Counted from the first letter of the stretch, positions 55,801 through 63,756 are shown. The stretch: 64,000 bases of DNA from Bacteroidales bacterium (GCA_021738565.1 JAIPBT010000011.1:45195-109194); one strand, 5' to 3'. Translations and numbers: made by a program. The notes: a model not told the origin generated them from the sequence alone.

Positions 55801-56125
55801 ATGAGAAAAAAATCAATCATTATTCTAATTGCGGGATTTTTATCATCCGCAACGATTTCCGAAGCGCAAGTCGAAGTTGTATCAGATGGAACCGTAAGAG
55901 TTGGTGCAGATAATTATGATCCAGGCGATAAGGACTTTACTGTAATGGATGTCCAACATAGCAGATATTGTTGAAATAGTAGACGAGCCTGATTTAAATT
56001 ATAATGTGACTGGCGAAGTAGTAATAATTCAAGATGCTACAGTTAATAGTAATTCCAATATAAGTATTGATGCATGTGGTCCAGTTATAGATGAATTAAA
56101 ATCAACCGGGCTATTGATTTATTGA
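55801..56125 (+). pseudogene. Remnant of a secreted repeat protein, split by a frameshift
   Basis: ATG 55801 opens a signal peptide (MRKKSIIILIAGFLSSA, likely cleavage near SEAQ) and continues for 57 codons to TGA 55972-55974. From about 55949 the reading continues in another frame (SNIADIVEIVDEPDLNYN, then DATVNSNSNISIDACG) to TGA 56123-56125. The second part has the beta-strand style of secreted Bacteroidota repeat proteins. Two short frames joined only by a shift suggest a broken gene. No family is certain. Confidence 0.5.
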
Positions 56126-56330
56126 TCGTGTAATTGAGAATAGATTTTGGACATATAGTTTAACAGGAAGATTAGGATATCGATATCAGAAACCTGATGG
56201 AAGATTTATTTGGAGAATTGGCTTTACACCATTATTGCAAAGAGAAAGGCCAGGATTAAATTACCATCCTAATGCACCATTTAAAATATTAATACCTTTG
56301 GGGGGATTATCAATAGGCTATGCCTTATAA
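56118..56330 (+). pseudogene. C-terminal fragment of an outer membrane barrel protein
   Basis: After a TGA at 56115 an open frame of 70 codons reads FIDRVIENRFWTYSLTGRLG, RYQKPDGRFIWRIGFTPLLQ and ends IPLGGLSIGYAL*. Alternating aromatic strands and the GxSIGY ending are typical of the last strands of Bacteroidota porin-like proteins. There is no start codon with a leader, so it is a relic, joined to the end of another relic. Confidence 0.5.
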
Positions 56331-56364
56331 TTAGAAATAAAGAGAGGTGTTTGCATAAGACTGA

Positions 56365-56436
56365 AACATCATCATGAGCGGGTCCCCGAGGGCGGGTAAG
56401 ACAATGCTGGCAAAGCGGATGCCTACTATTTTAATT
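56365..56436 (+). pseudogene. YifB/ComM-type ATPase shard containing the Walker A motif
   Basis: Twenty-four codons read [20 protein letters not shown] and then TILI before TAA 56437. This matches the Walker A region of YifB-family (ComM, Mg-chelatase-like) ATPases, whose pattern is close to [27 protein letters not shown] in Bacteroidota. One conserved Gly is Arg here. The segment is much more GC-rich than its surroundings. No other part of the gene adjoins it. Confidence 0.7.
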
Positions 56437-56679
56437 TAATTGAACTGTTTATTTAATTGTTTTGATGTAAAATTAGCTTGATATTGTTTAAGTTTTTTTT
56501 GAATCAATCATAGTTATTATATTAATATCATACGCTTTGGATATTGTAAATTTAAATTCAGGTATGTATATCTTTCATATATCAAATAGTATGCAAATGC
56601 GCAGTGAAAAACTTATAATTACAGATTAAATAATGTAATTCTAAAAATATTGTATTTGTCGTTCAAAATTAAATTTTAA
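56437..56679. other. AT-rich spacer before the toxin-antitoxin block
   Basis: No ORF or clear motif was seen in this very AT-rich stretch, which separates the YifB shard from the 93-bp repeat. Confidence 0.6.
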
Positions 56680-56772
56680 GATAGTGTTCCACTTTGTGTG
56701 TCTGGCGAACTGGGATTTAAAAGCACCTTTTTCCACATGAAAAATGTGAGATTAGGTTCCATATCCAATTTT
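56680..56772. repeat. 93-bp direct repeat, left copy
   Basis: It matches 59515-59607 with two mismatches in 93 positions, in the same orientation. It lies 106 bp before the AbiEi gene; the right copy lies 166 bp after the Xre gene. The pair brackets the whole toxin-antitoxin block. The start GATAGTGTTCCACTTTG resembles an element end, but no transposase is present. Confidence 0.9.
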
Positions 56773-56878
56773 GTCTTTTTTAAAATTTTATTAAGTCGAG
56801 ATTTTGTTTTATTTCCAACATGCACTATTTTTAATGCAACATAGAAACAAATAAGTTGGTAATAGATTATAAAAGCTG

Positions 56879-57496
56879 ATGAATTATCTCGAATTTAAAA
56901 ACAGGATGTTTGAATTAGGGAGTTTTAATACACACCAGGTTTATGCCTGGAAGCCGGATTTTGACAGGAACAATTTTTTCCGTTGGGTTAAAAAAGGCCT
57001 TTTACTTCGATTAAGACAGGGGTATTACACATTCCCTGAGTACAAAAGCAAACCTGACTTTACCCTGTTCTTTGCAAACCGTATTTATCGTCCTTCCTAC
57101 ATTAGTCTGCATACTGCTCTTGCATTCTACGGGATTATTCCTGAAGCAGTGGTGCAGATTACAAGCGTAACCTCGCTAAAAACAGCAAGTTTTCAAAACG
57201 ACTTTGGGGAATATCAATATAAAAGTGTTCGGGAAGAACTGATGTTTGGTTATGATATAAAACCCATTGCCAATGGTCATACATTACAACTTGCCCTTCC
57301 CGAAAAGGCTTTACTGGACCTGCTGTATCTCTATCCATTTTACAATACAGAACAGGAAATGGAAGATTTACGACTTGACGAGGATTTTTTACTGGATGAA
57401 CTTGATCTCCAACTATTGGAATATTATTTATTGAAATTTAAAAGTAAAGCTCTCCAAAAAAGGGTGAAATTATTAAAAAATACCTATGTTTTATGA
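56879..57496 (+). CDS. AbiEi-family antitoxin (type IV toxin-antitoxin)
   Basis: The 205-residue protein has an N-terminal winged-helix region (about 1-60; FNTHQVYAWKPDFDRNNFFRWVKKGLLLRLRQGYYTF in part) and the AbiEi C-terminal domain with RPSYISLHTALAFYGIIPE and LPEKALLDLLYLYP. AbiEi represses its own operon and counteracts the AbiEii toxin; abiE systems give phage abortive infection. The stop overlaps the toxin start by 4 bp, as usual. The 106-bp leader follows the 93-bp repeat. Confidence 0.85.
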   Translation: MNYLEFKNRMFELGSFNTHQVYAWKPDFDRNNFFRWVKKGLLLRLRQGYYTFPEYKSKPDFTLFFANRIYRPSYISLHTALAFYGIIPEAVVQITSVTSLKTASFQNDFGEYQYKSVREELMFGYDIKPIANGHTLQLALPEKALLDLLYLYPFYNTEQEMEDLRLDEDFLLDELDLQLLEYYLLKFKSKALQKRVKLLKNTYVL

Positions 57497-58278
57497 TCCA
57501 ACTTGAATTAATAAAAAACTTCTTCCCCGCAGAAATAAGAGAAAACGCCTCACTTCAAAAATATATGTTGAAAGAATATATCCAGCTATTAATTTTGGAT
57601 TTCCTTTCCACAACTCCATTTATTAAAATGATAGTTTTTATTGGCGGTACAAATTTAAGACTGGTAAAAGGGATTGATCGTTTCTCTGAAGATCTGGATT
57701 TTGATTGCAAAAACTTATCAAAAAATGAATTCATGGAAATGACAGATGCTGTAATACACTTTTTAAAGCGTGATGGGCTACGAGTTGAAGTACGTGATCG
57801 TGAAATTAAAAAATTAACAGCCTTTCGGAGGAATATCCATTTTCCCGAACTGCTTTTTGAATTGGGTCTTTCCGGACATAAAGAGGAACGATTTTTAATT
57901 AAGATTGAGAGTGAGGATCAGCAAATGGACTACAAACCGGTATTGGTTAATATAAAAGGTTGTGGGTTTTATTTCCCGTTTCCTGTTCCTTCTGATGGTG
58001 TACTTTGTTCAATGAAAATGTCTGCAATGCTTTCCCGCCGGAAAGGAAGGGATTTCTATGATACTATGTTTTTGCTGGCACAAACTCAACCAGATTATTC
58101 TTTTCTTGCTGAAAAGCTGAATATTCATAACCTGGAGGAATTGAAAGCTATAGTGTTCAAAACCTTAAAAACAGTCGATTTAAACAAAAAAAAGAGAGAC
58201 TTTGAACACTTGTTATTCAACAAAAGAAACAGTGAGCGTATTCTCTCTGTTGGAGAATTCATTCAGGATTTAAAATAA
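57493..58278 (+). CDS. AbiEii/AbiGii-family nucleotidyltransferase toxin
   Basis: The 261-residue protein has the nucleotidyltransferase core: FIGGTNLRLVKGIDRFSEDLDFD (in part; GG at about residue 51 and the DxD pair near 67-71) and KMSAMLSRRKGRDFYDTMFLL near residue 185 with the Lys and Asp-Tyr pattern of this family. AbiEii blocks growth by transferring nucleotides, with tRNA-targeted activity shown for some members. It is paired with AbiEi in the usual antitoxin-toxin order. The active site looks complete, so it is probably functional. Confidence 0.88.
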   Translation: MIQLELIKNFFPAEIRENASLQKYMLKEYIQLLILDFLSTTPFIKMIVFIGGTNLRLVKGIDRFSEDLDFDCKNLSKNEFMEMTDAVIHFLKRDGLRVEVRDREIKKLTAFRRNIHFPELLFELGLSGHKEERFLIKIESEDQQMDYKPVLVNIKGCGFYFPFPVPSDGVLCSMKMSAMLSRRKGRDFYDTMFLLAQTQPDYSFLAEKLNIHNLEELKAIVFKTLKTVDLNKKKRDFEHLLFNKRNSERILSVGEFIQDLK

Positions 58279-58527
58279 AGCTTTTAAAAATAGTTTTTTG
58301 GTCTAAAATCGATCCAGACCACTGCAAATGTTTATGTTTCATATTTTTCAGAAGTTTATTGGAATTATTAACTTGATAACGTAAATTCTTGATACTGTTT
58401 CAAAGTTTCAAAAAGTGTGTCTGAGTAGATTTTTTATCAAATAATCAGCTTTCCTTTCGAAATTTCCCCTTCTCATTACATTAACCAGTAGAATGAATTT
58501 CGACATTCAGAATTTTAAAAAAATGTC
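58279..58527. other. Spacer between the two toxin-antitoxin pairs
   Basis: No gene was seen. It holds the left copy of the 54-bp repeat (58438-58491) and a partial AATTTCGACATTC word. Confidence 0.6.
58438..58491. repeat. 54-bp direct repeat, left copy
   Basis: It matches 59343-59396 with about five mismatches over 54 positions, both starting CAAATAATCAGC and ending CCAGTAG. The copies bracket the RelE/Xre pair and the YifB N-terminal shard; the right copy begins inside the last codons of the Xre gene. Confidence 0.85.
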
Positions 58528-58630
58528 ATGCTCATTAAAGCTTACGCCAGCGCGGTCCACGGGATACGTGCCACCACCATCACGATCGAGGTCAATATCA
58601 CCCATGGTATCCGGCCTGTATCAATTAAGT
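58528..58630 (+). pseudogene. YifB/ComM-type ATPase shard, N-terminus
   Basis: ATG 58528 opens MLIKAYASAVHGIRATTITI, then EVNITHGI, the characteristic YifB start (compare MLVKTYGSAVFGINATTITVEVN). After about 30 codons the likeness fades (RPVSIKLP) and the frame runs into the relE leader. It is GC-rich in an AT-rich setting. The Walker A shard of the same family lies 2.1 kb upstream, so the order is reversed with respect to a normal gene. Confidence 0.75.
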
Positions 58631-58652
58631 TGCCTCTGATTATAATAACTTA

Positions 58653-58683
58653 TTGTTTCTTAATAAGGAAACATTTATCTTTG
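58653..58683 (+). promoter_or_regulatory. Bacteroidota-type promoter of the RelE/Xre pair
   Basis: TTG (58653-58655), a 20-nt spacer and an exact TATCTTTG (58676-58683). It ends 14 bp before the toxin ATG at 58698 and shows that the earlier TTG is a promoter element, not the start codon. Confidence 0.6.
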
Positions 58684-58697
58684 TAAAATGGAATGAA

Positions 58698-59048
58698 ATG
58701 GTAGTTAGGTTTAAAGTAATTTTCCTTGGAGAAGCAATTGATTTCGTAGAATCACTTGATGCTAAAGCCAGAGAAAAAATTTTGTATAATGCCCGGAAGG
58801 CTCAACTGATCAATGATCCGGAATTATTTAAGAAATTAAATGAACAGATCTGGGAGTTAAGGACAAAATACAGTAATACATACTACCGATTGCTTGCGTT
58901 CTGGGATAAATCTGATAAGAAAGAAACTTTGGTATTAGCAACACACGGATTTATTAAAAGAACAAAAAAGACAAAAGCAAAAGAAATTAAAAGAGCCGAA
59001 GAAATTAGAAGGATATATTTTGAGCAAAAAATCAACAACAATGAATAA
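58698..59048 (+). CDS. RelE/HigB-like toxin
   Basis: The 116-residue protein is a RelE/ParE-superfamily mRNA interferase of the Gp49/HigB type: FKVIFLGEAIDFVESLDAKAREKIL, LINDPELFKKLNEQIWELRTKYSNTYYRLLAFWDKSDKKETLVLATHGFIKRTKKT (in part). The C-terminal lysine/arginine cluster is typical. It cuts ribosome-bound mRNA when free of its antitoxin. I chose ATG 58698 (MVVRFKVIF); a TTG at 58653 belongs to the promoter. The toxin precedes its antitoxin, the order of HigBA, with an 8-bp overlap. Confidence 0.85.
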   Translation: MVVRFKVIFLGEAIDFVESLDAKAREKILYNARKAQLINDPELFKKLNEQIWELRTKYSNTYYRLLAFWDKSDKKETLVLATHGFIKRTKKTKAKEIKRAEEIRRIYFEQKINNNE

Positions 59049-59349
59049 AGATATATTAAGGAAGAAAGATCTTAACGAAATGATTGATGATCATATCGGA
59101 AAGGTTGGAACTTCTAAGAGAGATATTTTTGAAGATGAGCTTCGCCTGGATATTCTTGGTCAGACGATAAAGAAAATAAGAGAAGAAAAGCATCTTACAC
59201 AGGAGCAGCTTGGCGAATTGGTTGGAGTAAAGAAAGCTCAAATTTCGAAGATTGAAAACAATTTTACGGATGCAAGGTTTGAAACGATCTTAAAAGTCTT
59301 CCGGGCTTTAAACGCAAAAATCAGTTTCAATGTTGAAAAGGGCAAATAA
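59041..59349 (+). CDS. Xre/HigA-like antitoxin
   Basis: The 102-residue protein has a helical N-terminus (about 1-40; DLNEMIDDHIGKVGTSKRDIFEDEL) and a Cro/C1-type helix-turn-helix (about 50-100; HLTQEQLGELVGVKKAQISKIEN). It should neutralise the RelE-like toxin and repress the promoter at 58653. Starts at ATG 59041 or TTG 59020 are possible; ATG is the better choice and gives an 8-bp overlap with the toxin. The last codons coincide with the right copy of the 54-bp repeat. Confidence 0.87.
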   Translation: MNKDILRKKDLNEMIDDHIGKVGTSKRDIFEDELRLDILGQTIKKIREEKHLTQEQLGELVGVKKAQISKIENNFTDARFETILKVFRALNAKISFNVEKGK

Positions 59350-59396
59350 TCAGCTTTTCTTTCGAAATTCCCCCTTCTCATCATACTAACCAGTAG
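59343..59396. repeat. 54-bp direct repeat, right copy
   Basis: Partner of 58438-58491. It starts in the third-last codon of the Xre gene and includes its stop, so the repeat may have come from the 3' end of an antitoxin gene. Confidence 0.85.
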
Positions 59397-59469
59397 TAAA
59401 TTCACTTCTACATTCGTCTTATTTTCTTCTGTTTAGCAACAAATTGTTAATCAAAACTTTGATTTTTCC

Positions 59470-59494
59470 GTTTTTTTTACTTTTATACAAAGCC
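59470..59494. repeat. 25-nt direct repeat, right copy
   Basis: Identical to 55531-55555. It lies just inside the 93-bp repeat at 59515. Confidence 0.75.
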
Positions 59495-59514
59495 GCAGAA
59501 GTTTGACTTTGTCC

Positions 59515-59607
59515 GATAGTGTACCACTTTGTGTGTCTGGCGAACTGGGATTTAAAAGCACCTTTTTCCACATGAAAAGTGTGAGATTAGGTTCCATATC
59601 CAATTTT
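59515..59607. repeat. 93-bp direct repeat, right copy
   Basis: Partner of 56680-56772 (two mismatches). It closes the toxin-antitoxin block on the right. Confidence 0.9.
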
Positions 59608-60143
59608 TTCTATTTTCAAACAGATATTTCCCCTTCTCATCCCATTAACAGGTGAGGAGTAATTCAATTTCGCACTTACTAAAAATTATGCATAATATTA
59701 ATTCAAGCTTCCAGTTCCACCATCCACAGAATCCGCACCACAACCAATCCCCTTCCCCAGTCCCCATCATACAATTTCTGATGTAGCTGTATGGTTAAAT
59801 GCGGGGTGCAAAAATTAGCTATATGCTGCATTTTGATTCATGTTATCTTTTGAACATCAAATTATTAATCAATTATTTTTCTATTTCGCTTTTTTTTTAA
59901 ATTTACTGAAAGTCCATGAAATAAGAAAACTATTAAGATAACAGCATGTCCCGGGATTAAATGTATGGGAATAATTCTTGCTGAGAATGTGTGCTGGTTA
60001 TTAATAGTTTACCCTCTTGAAATTATAATTTTTTGTGTTATAACTATAGGGCCATAAATATAATATGCTGGCTGAGGTATAATAGAAAATTAGTATTGAG
60101 CTTAAGGCTCTGATATCAATTTCAACAAAATTACCCCAACAAA
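59608..60143. other. AT-rich intergenic region
   Basis: No gene was seen. It contains a further partial copy of the 54-bp repeat (59627-59660, CCCCTTCTCATCCCATTAAC), and a poor likeness (59860-59930) to 59440-59490. A short palindrome, GAGCTTAAGGCTC, lies near 60097. Confidence 0.55.
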
Positions 60144-62069
60144 ATGAAACATTTTAATTTATTATTTCTACTCTTTCTGAGCGTAAGCAGTATTTCTTTT
60201 AGTCAGGACAAGCTTAACTTCAACCCGAAAATCCTTGATTTAGGCGACGCTGAAATCCTGAGCTCTTCCACTATTGAATCCAGTGACTTTGTAAGCCAGG
60301 AATTTACAGTTAAAATAGCAACTACAGACAGGTATTACCTTGCTGCATGGATCATTGGTAGTTTTGCCACCAATGAGAATCAGATTGAATACCGCTTTTC
60401 AGTCAACGAAAATAAGGAGTATGTTGTAATGATAAATAAAAGCGGACCTCAGCCTTTAAATATTTTAGATCAAAGTTTTGATTTAAGGGCAGGCACCAAT
60501 TCCATTACCATTAGTACCAGAAAACCCTGCATCCCGAATATAGAATTCATTAAAGTAAGTCTGGATAAGCAATCTTTCGCAATTTCGGCTGAAAAATATG
60601 ATCAGTACATAAATAACATCTCGAATCTGAAATTGCCTGATAATTATGCAGCTTTAAAGAAAGAGACTGAACAGCCGGAACAGCCTGCCTCAAACCTTAA
60701 ATCTTATGAACTGGTCAACCCATCCGGTAATTATGATCATGAAATGGATGTTGATTTTAGCTACTCATTTTCAACATATATCGGTCTGGATCAGGGTCAG
60801 ACCTACACCATTGAAACAAAAAACGCAACATCCGATCCGGTGCTGCACGTTTTTTATAAAGACTACCCAAGTGGGTTTACTAGGACAGCTGATGAAGGGG
60901 GTAGCGGCTATAACGCGAAACTAACATTTACAGCTCCATATACCGGGAATTATAGAGTATTTATTAGAAAAAATAGTGATCCGGCATCCGTAAACGGAAC
61001 TTGCGATCTGTTTATTTCTGGGCAAATTGGAGGTTATTATTTGAATGAAGTGCCTATTGGTTACTATCTGGCTTATGCCGGGACTGAGATTGCCTGTCCA
61101 AAATCAGTTTCAGAAACCCTAAACTGGTTTACGGCGGACTTATCAGGTGCCGACAGCCGTATATGGGTTGTGAATACTTCATCGCCGGAGAGAATAATAG
61201 CCGAAAATGATGACTGGACCGTCGATAGTGATTTTGATTGGGGCCATGCATCAAGAATACGCTCAAATCTCTCAACGAGTATAAGTGGAGTGATTGTCAG
61301 TGGTGGATCTTACGCTCCGTCCGGCAGTTGCGACATGTATATGAATTGTAAGAATGGCAACTTAGCAACTGCATATACTAACTGGCCAAATCTGAAAGCA
61401 AACGATGCAATTCAATCAGCACCTTATTCAAACACATATAACTGTATAAGCTGGTCAGGTGGTATGGATTATGTATGGAGTTGGCCAATTTCAGTAAGTT
61501 CAGGTTACTGTGTTAAAACAGAATATTCAGGTCAATATTGTGATAGTTTATTATCTTTTGAAAAATTTTATGATTCTGTCAGGTACGAAGGTGCAACTCG
61601 ATATGAGATTACAGGGGAATCCGAAAATAGTGTCATAGATTTATGGTACAATTCAACCGATCACGAATTTACACATGCATCAGTCCGTAAGCCGGGCAAC
61701 AATTACCCTCATGGATATGATTGGGAAAGCAAACCTGGACCATTACAGAGGACCTTTCATCCAAGAAATAGCTTATACAATAATGCTCACAAAGGTTACG
61801 GCTTTGTCTCAGTAAATTTTGTTCCTGTTTCAGAACAGAAAAAGATATTGATGCAATTAGATGAATCAATTGCCAGAGGATTATCTAAAATAGAATACGT
61901 TGATTTAAATTTAGAAGAACTTACAATAATTAATGAATCGTTAAATTTAATTCCGCCGTCCCAATTAATTGAACTACAAGCCAAATATAATCTTTGGAAA
62001 AAGACTTGGAAAGAACTTGAATTATATGGATTTAGTGATCCTAAAAAATATGCCTCCAGCAAAGAATAA
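60144..62069 (+). CDS. Secreted modular protein with papain-like Cys/His domain, stopped early
   Basis: The 641-residue reading has a signal peptide (LLFLLFLSVSSISFSQ), a beta-rich carbohydrate-binding-like start (about 25-160; FTVKIATTDRYYLAAWIIGS) and a pre-peptidase-like beta domain (about 180-300; YELVNPSGNYDHEMDVDFSY, APYTGNYRVFIRK). A third module (about 305-415) precedes a domain with SNTYNCISWSGG (Cys434) and FTHASVRKPG (His511), the order expected for a papain/NlpC-like cysteine hydrolase. A helical region follows. An in-frame TAA (62067-62069) ends it, but the same frame continues open with a T9SS tail. Proteolytic or amidase activity is inference. Confidence 0.75.
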   Translation: MKHFNLLFLLFLSVSSISFSQDKLNFNPKILDLGDAEILSSSTIESSDFVSQEFTVKIATTDRYYLAAWIIGSFATNENQIEYRFSVNENKEYVVMINKSGPQPLNILDQSFDLRAGTNSITISTRKPCIPNIEFIKVSLDKQSFAISAEKYDQYINNISNLKLPDNYAALKKETEQPEQPASNLKSYELVNPSGNYDHEMDVDFSYSFSTYIGLDQGQTYTIETKNATSDPVLHVFYKDYPSGFTRTADEGGSGYNAKLTFTAPYTGNYRVFIRKNSDPASVNGTCDLFISGQIGGYYLNEVPIGYYLAYAGTEIACPKSVSETLNWFTADLSGADSRIWVVNTSSPERIIAENDDWTVDSDFDWGHASRIRSNLSTSISGVIVSGGSYAPSGSCDMYMNCKNGNLATAYTNWPNLKANDAIQSAPYSNTYNCISWSGGMDYVWSWPISVSSGYCVKTEYSGQYCDSLLSFEKFYDSVRYEGATRYEITGESENSVIDLWYNSTDHEFTHASVRKPGNNYPHGYDWESKPGPLQRTFHPRNSLYNNAHKGYGFVSVNFVPVSEQKKILMQLDESIARGLSKIEYVDLNLEELTIINESLNLIPPSQLIELQAKYNLWKKTWKELELYGFSDPKKYASSKE

Positions 62070-62600
62070 TATGATTTCCTTTCCTATTGTAAATCAATAG
62101 GAAAGGAAGCTTGGCTATTTTTGTTTGATAAATTCAATGATGGAGATTTTTATACAATTAGTCCAATTGAGGAATTAGTTATTAGAAATCATGTAGATAT
62201 TCTAAATGACATTAAGAAGGAAAATTGTCTAAATACTTACAGTGAATCCGGGACGAAAATTGTTCGTTCTTTAGATACTAATGTAATGGAATTTATAAAA
62301 AGATATTTAAATTTAGAATATAAAACTTTTTCATTCTCTGAAGATTATCATTATAGTAATGAATTTGATTTCGCCATTTTTCCGAATCCAACAAATAGTT
62401 CAAGCCAACTTTCATTTGAATTAAAAACGAAAGCATTGGTAACAGCTTATATAATTGATCAAAACGGACAGATATTTTCCGAGCTTATTCCATCGCAAAA
62501 GCTTCCCGCGGGAACCTATAATTTCCCTATTAATATATACTCTTATTTATCTGGAACTTATCTTGTCAAATTAAATATTGATCACCTAGATAATGTTTAA
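62070..62600 (+). pseudogene. Cut-off C-terminal part with T9SS sorting domain
   Basis: The frame of the upstream gene stays open from the base after its TAA: YDFLSYCKSIGKEAWLFLFD, then 155 more residues. A helical stretch is followed by a T9SS type A sorting domain (FDFAIFPNPTNSSSQLSFEL, AYIIDQNGQIFSEL, PAGTYNFPINIYSYLSGTYLVKLN). A separate start (TTG 62121) has no signal peptide and could not be secreted. It is most likely the tail of one 817-residue protein, cut by a nonsense change or translated by read-through. Confidence 0.7.
62076..62108 (+). terminator. Perfect 14-bp hairpin just after the premature stop
   Basis: TTCCTTTCCTATTG (62076-62089), a five-base loop (TAAAT) and the exact complement (62095-62108), starting 7 bp after the TAA. 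A T-rich run (ATTTTTGTTTG) begins about 9 bp later, so it is not a classical terminator but could end or stabilise the RNA. Confidence 0.55.
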
Positions 62601-62724
62601 TTACTAATCGTAGAATAGAAAAAAGATGATGATCCCTGCAATTATGCTCAGTACATTTATCTGCCTTCTAAAGTTCACTAGATATAAATGATTAGGTATT
62701 TTTATAACTGAAACCTAAATTATT

Positions 62725-63201
62725 ATGACAACAAAAATGAAATTCTGTTTACTTCTCACAAGCTTATTATTTTTTTCATTACCCAAAGGAATTGCTCAGG
62801 ATTATCTTACGATCAAGAAAAAAAACGGCGAACTTATCCAGGTACTCTTATCTGATATTTCAAAGCTAACTTTTAATTCCGGAGCAATCGATAGCTTGAC
62901 AAATACAGACTCAACATTGCAAATTGTTAAAGAATTGCAAATGATTTTAAAACTTAAATCGTACCCTAATCCGGCGACTGACTTTCTGAATATTGATTAT
63001 GAATTAACGGAACATGGCAGTTTGACCATTGAAATTTTCAAGCTGTCAGGAGGCTTAGTTAATGAGATATTGATAAGGGACCAGGGAATTGGGAAACATA
63101 CTTATCAGTGTGATTTGAGAAATTTGCAGTCAGGTGTATATATCTTTAAAATTCGTCAAAACAATAAATTCTTAATTGAACAGATAATTAAGACTAACTA
63201 A
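62725..63201 (+). CDS. Secreted protein with T9SS type A sorting domain
   Basis: The 158-residue protein has a signal peptide (FCLLLTSLLFFSLPKGIAQ) and a short beta hairpin (about 26-52; DYLTIKKKNGELIQVLLSDI, SKLTF) that recurs in the next gene. A spacer and a T9SS sorting domain follow (about 80-158; LKSYPNPATDFLNIDYEL, LTIEIFKLSGGLVNEI, LQSGVYIFKIRQNNKFLIEQIIKTN). It has little room for a cargo domain. It precedes the next gene by 12 bp, so the two are probably co-transcribed. Confidence 0.8.
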   Translation: MTTKMKFCLLLTSLLFFSLPKGIAQDYLTIKKKNGELIQVLLSDISKLTFNSGAIDSLTNTDSTLQIVKELQMILKLKSYPNPATDFLNIDYELTEHGSLTIEIFKLSGGLVNEILIRDQGIGKHTYQCDLRNLQSGVYIFKIRQNNKFLIEQIIKTN

Positions 63202-63213
63202 AATAAAATACAT

Positions 63214-63756
63214 ATGAAAACAATTATTTTGACTATTGTACTGTTTAGCTTTTCATTCGTAACTCATGCCCAAGCTCTAAACATTCATAAAAATGATGGA
63301 AGCGTAGTGAAGGTAATGCTCAGTGATATAGACAGTATTTCATTTACTACCGAACTTGCAGATCTTGATGAATTCTATAATTCAACGCCAGAAGGGTGGT
63401 CATGTGAAATACTTCAAAACTCTTTTGATACATTACCGATACCTCAGGGTCCTGATGGCCGTCTGGAGGATCCAATAGCTGTAATTATTTATTCCAAGGA
63501 GTCTTTAGGTTGTACAAATAATAAGTCTCTTTTCTTACAAGTTTATGATATTTCTAAAAAGGATAAATTAGAACAAATAATTGCTGATTCTCAAATATAT
63601 TCATGGTGTATTCCAATTTTTTTCGGAGAAAATGAAAATTATTATGTAATTACCTCACCATGTTACTTATCAAATGGATGTTGGACGATGGATAATATAA
63701 TTCCTCTTTACCTGGCAATAAAGGGTTTGTTCACAAGAAGTATCATTGAAATATGA
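63214..63756 (+). CDS. Hypothetical secreted protein
   Basis: The 180-residue protein has a signal peptide (IILTIVLFSFSFVTHAQ) and the same N-terminal hairpin as its neighbour (LNIHKNDGSVVKVMLSDIDS, ISF). A region without recognised family follows (GWSCEILQNSFDTLPIPQGPD, DPIAVIIYSKESLGC) with several Cys (Cys in WSC, LGC, WCI, SPC, NGC) that could form disulfides. It has no T9SS tail, unlike the gene before. Function unknown. Confidence 0.7.
   Translation: MKTIILTIVLFSFSFVTHAQALNIHKNDGSVVKVMLSDIDSISFTTELADLDEFYNSTPEGWSCEILQNSFDTLPIPQGPDGRLEDPIAVIIYSKESLGCTNNKSLFLQVYDISKKDKLEQIIADSQIYSWCIPIFFGENENYYVITSPCYLSNGCWTMDNIIPLYLAIKGLFTRSIIEI

Noticed and set aside
56680..56772. End of a complete insertion sequence
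   Set aside because: The two copies are direct, not inverted, and no transposase lies between them.
62121..62600. Independent small gene with T9SS tail
   Set aside because: It has a TTG start, no signal peptide, and the same frame as the upstream gene is open back to the TAA, so it is better read as that gene's tail.
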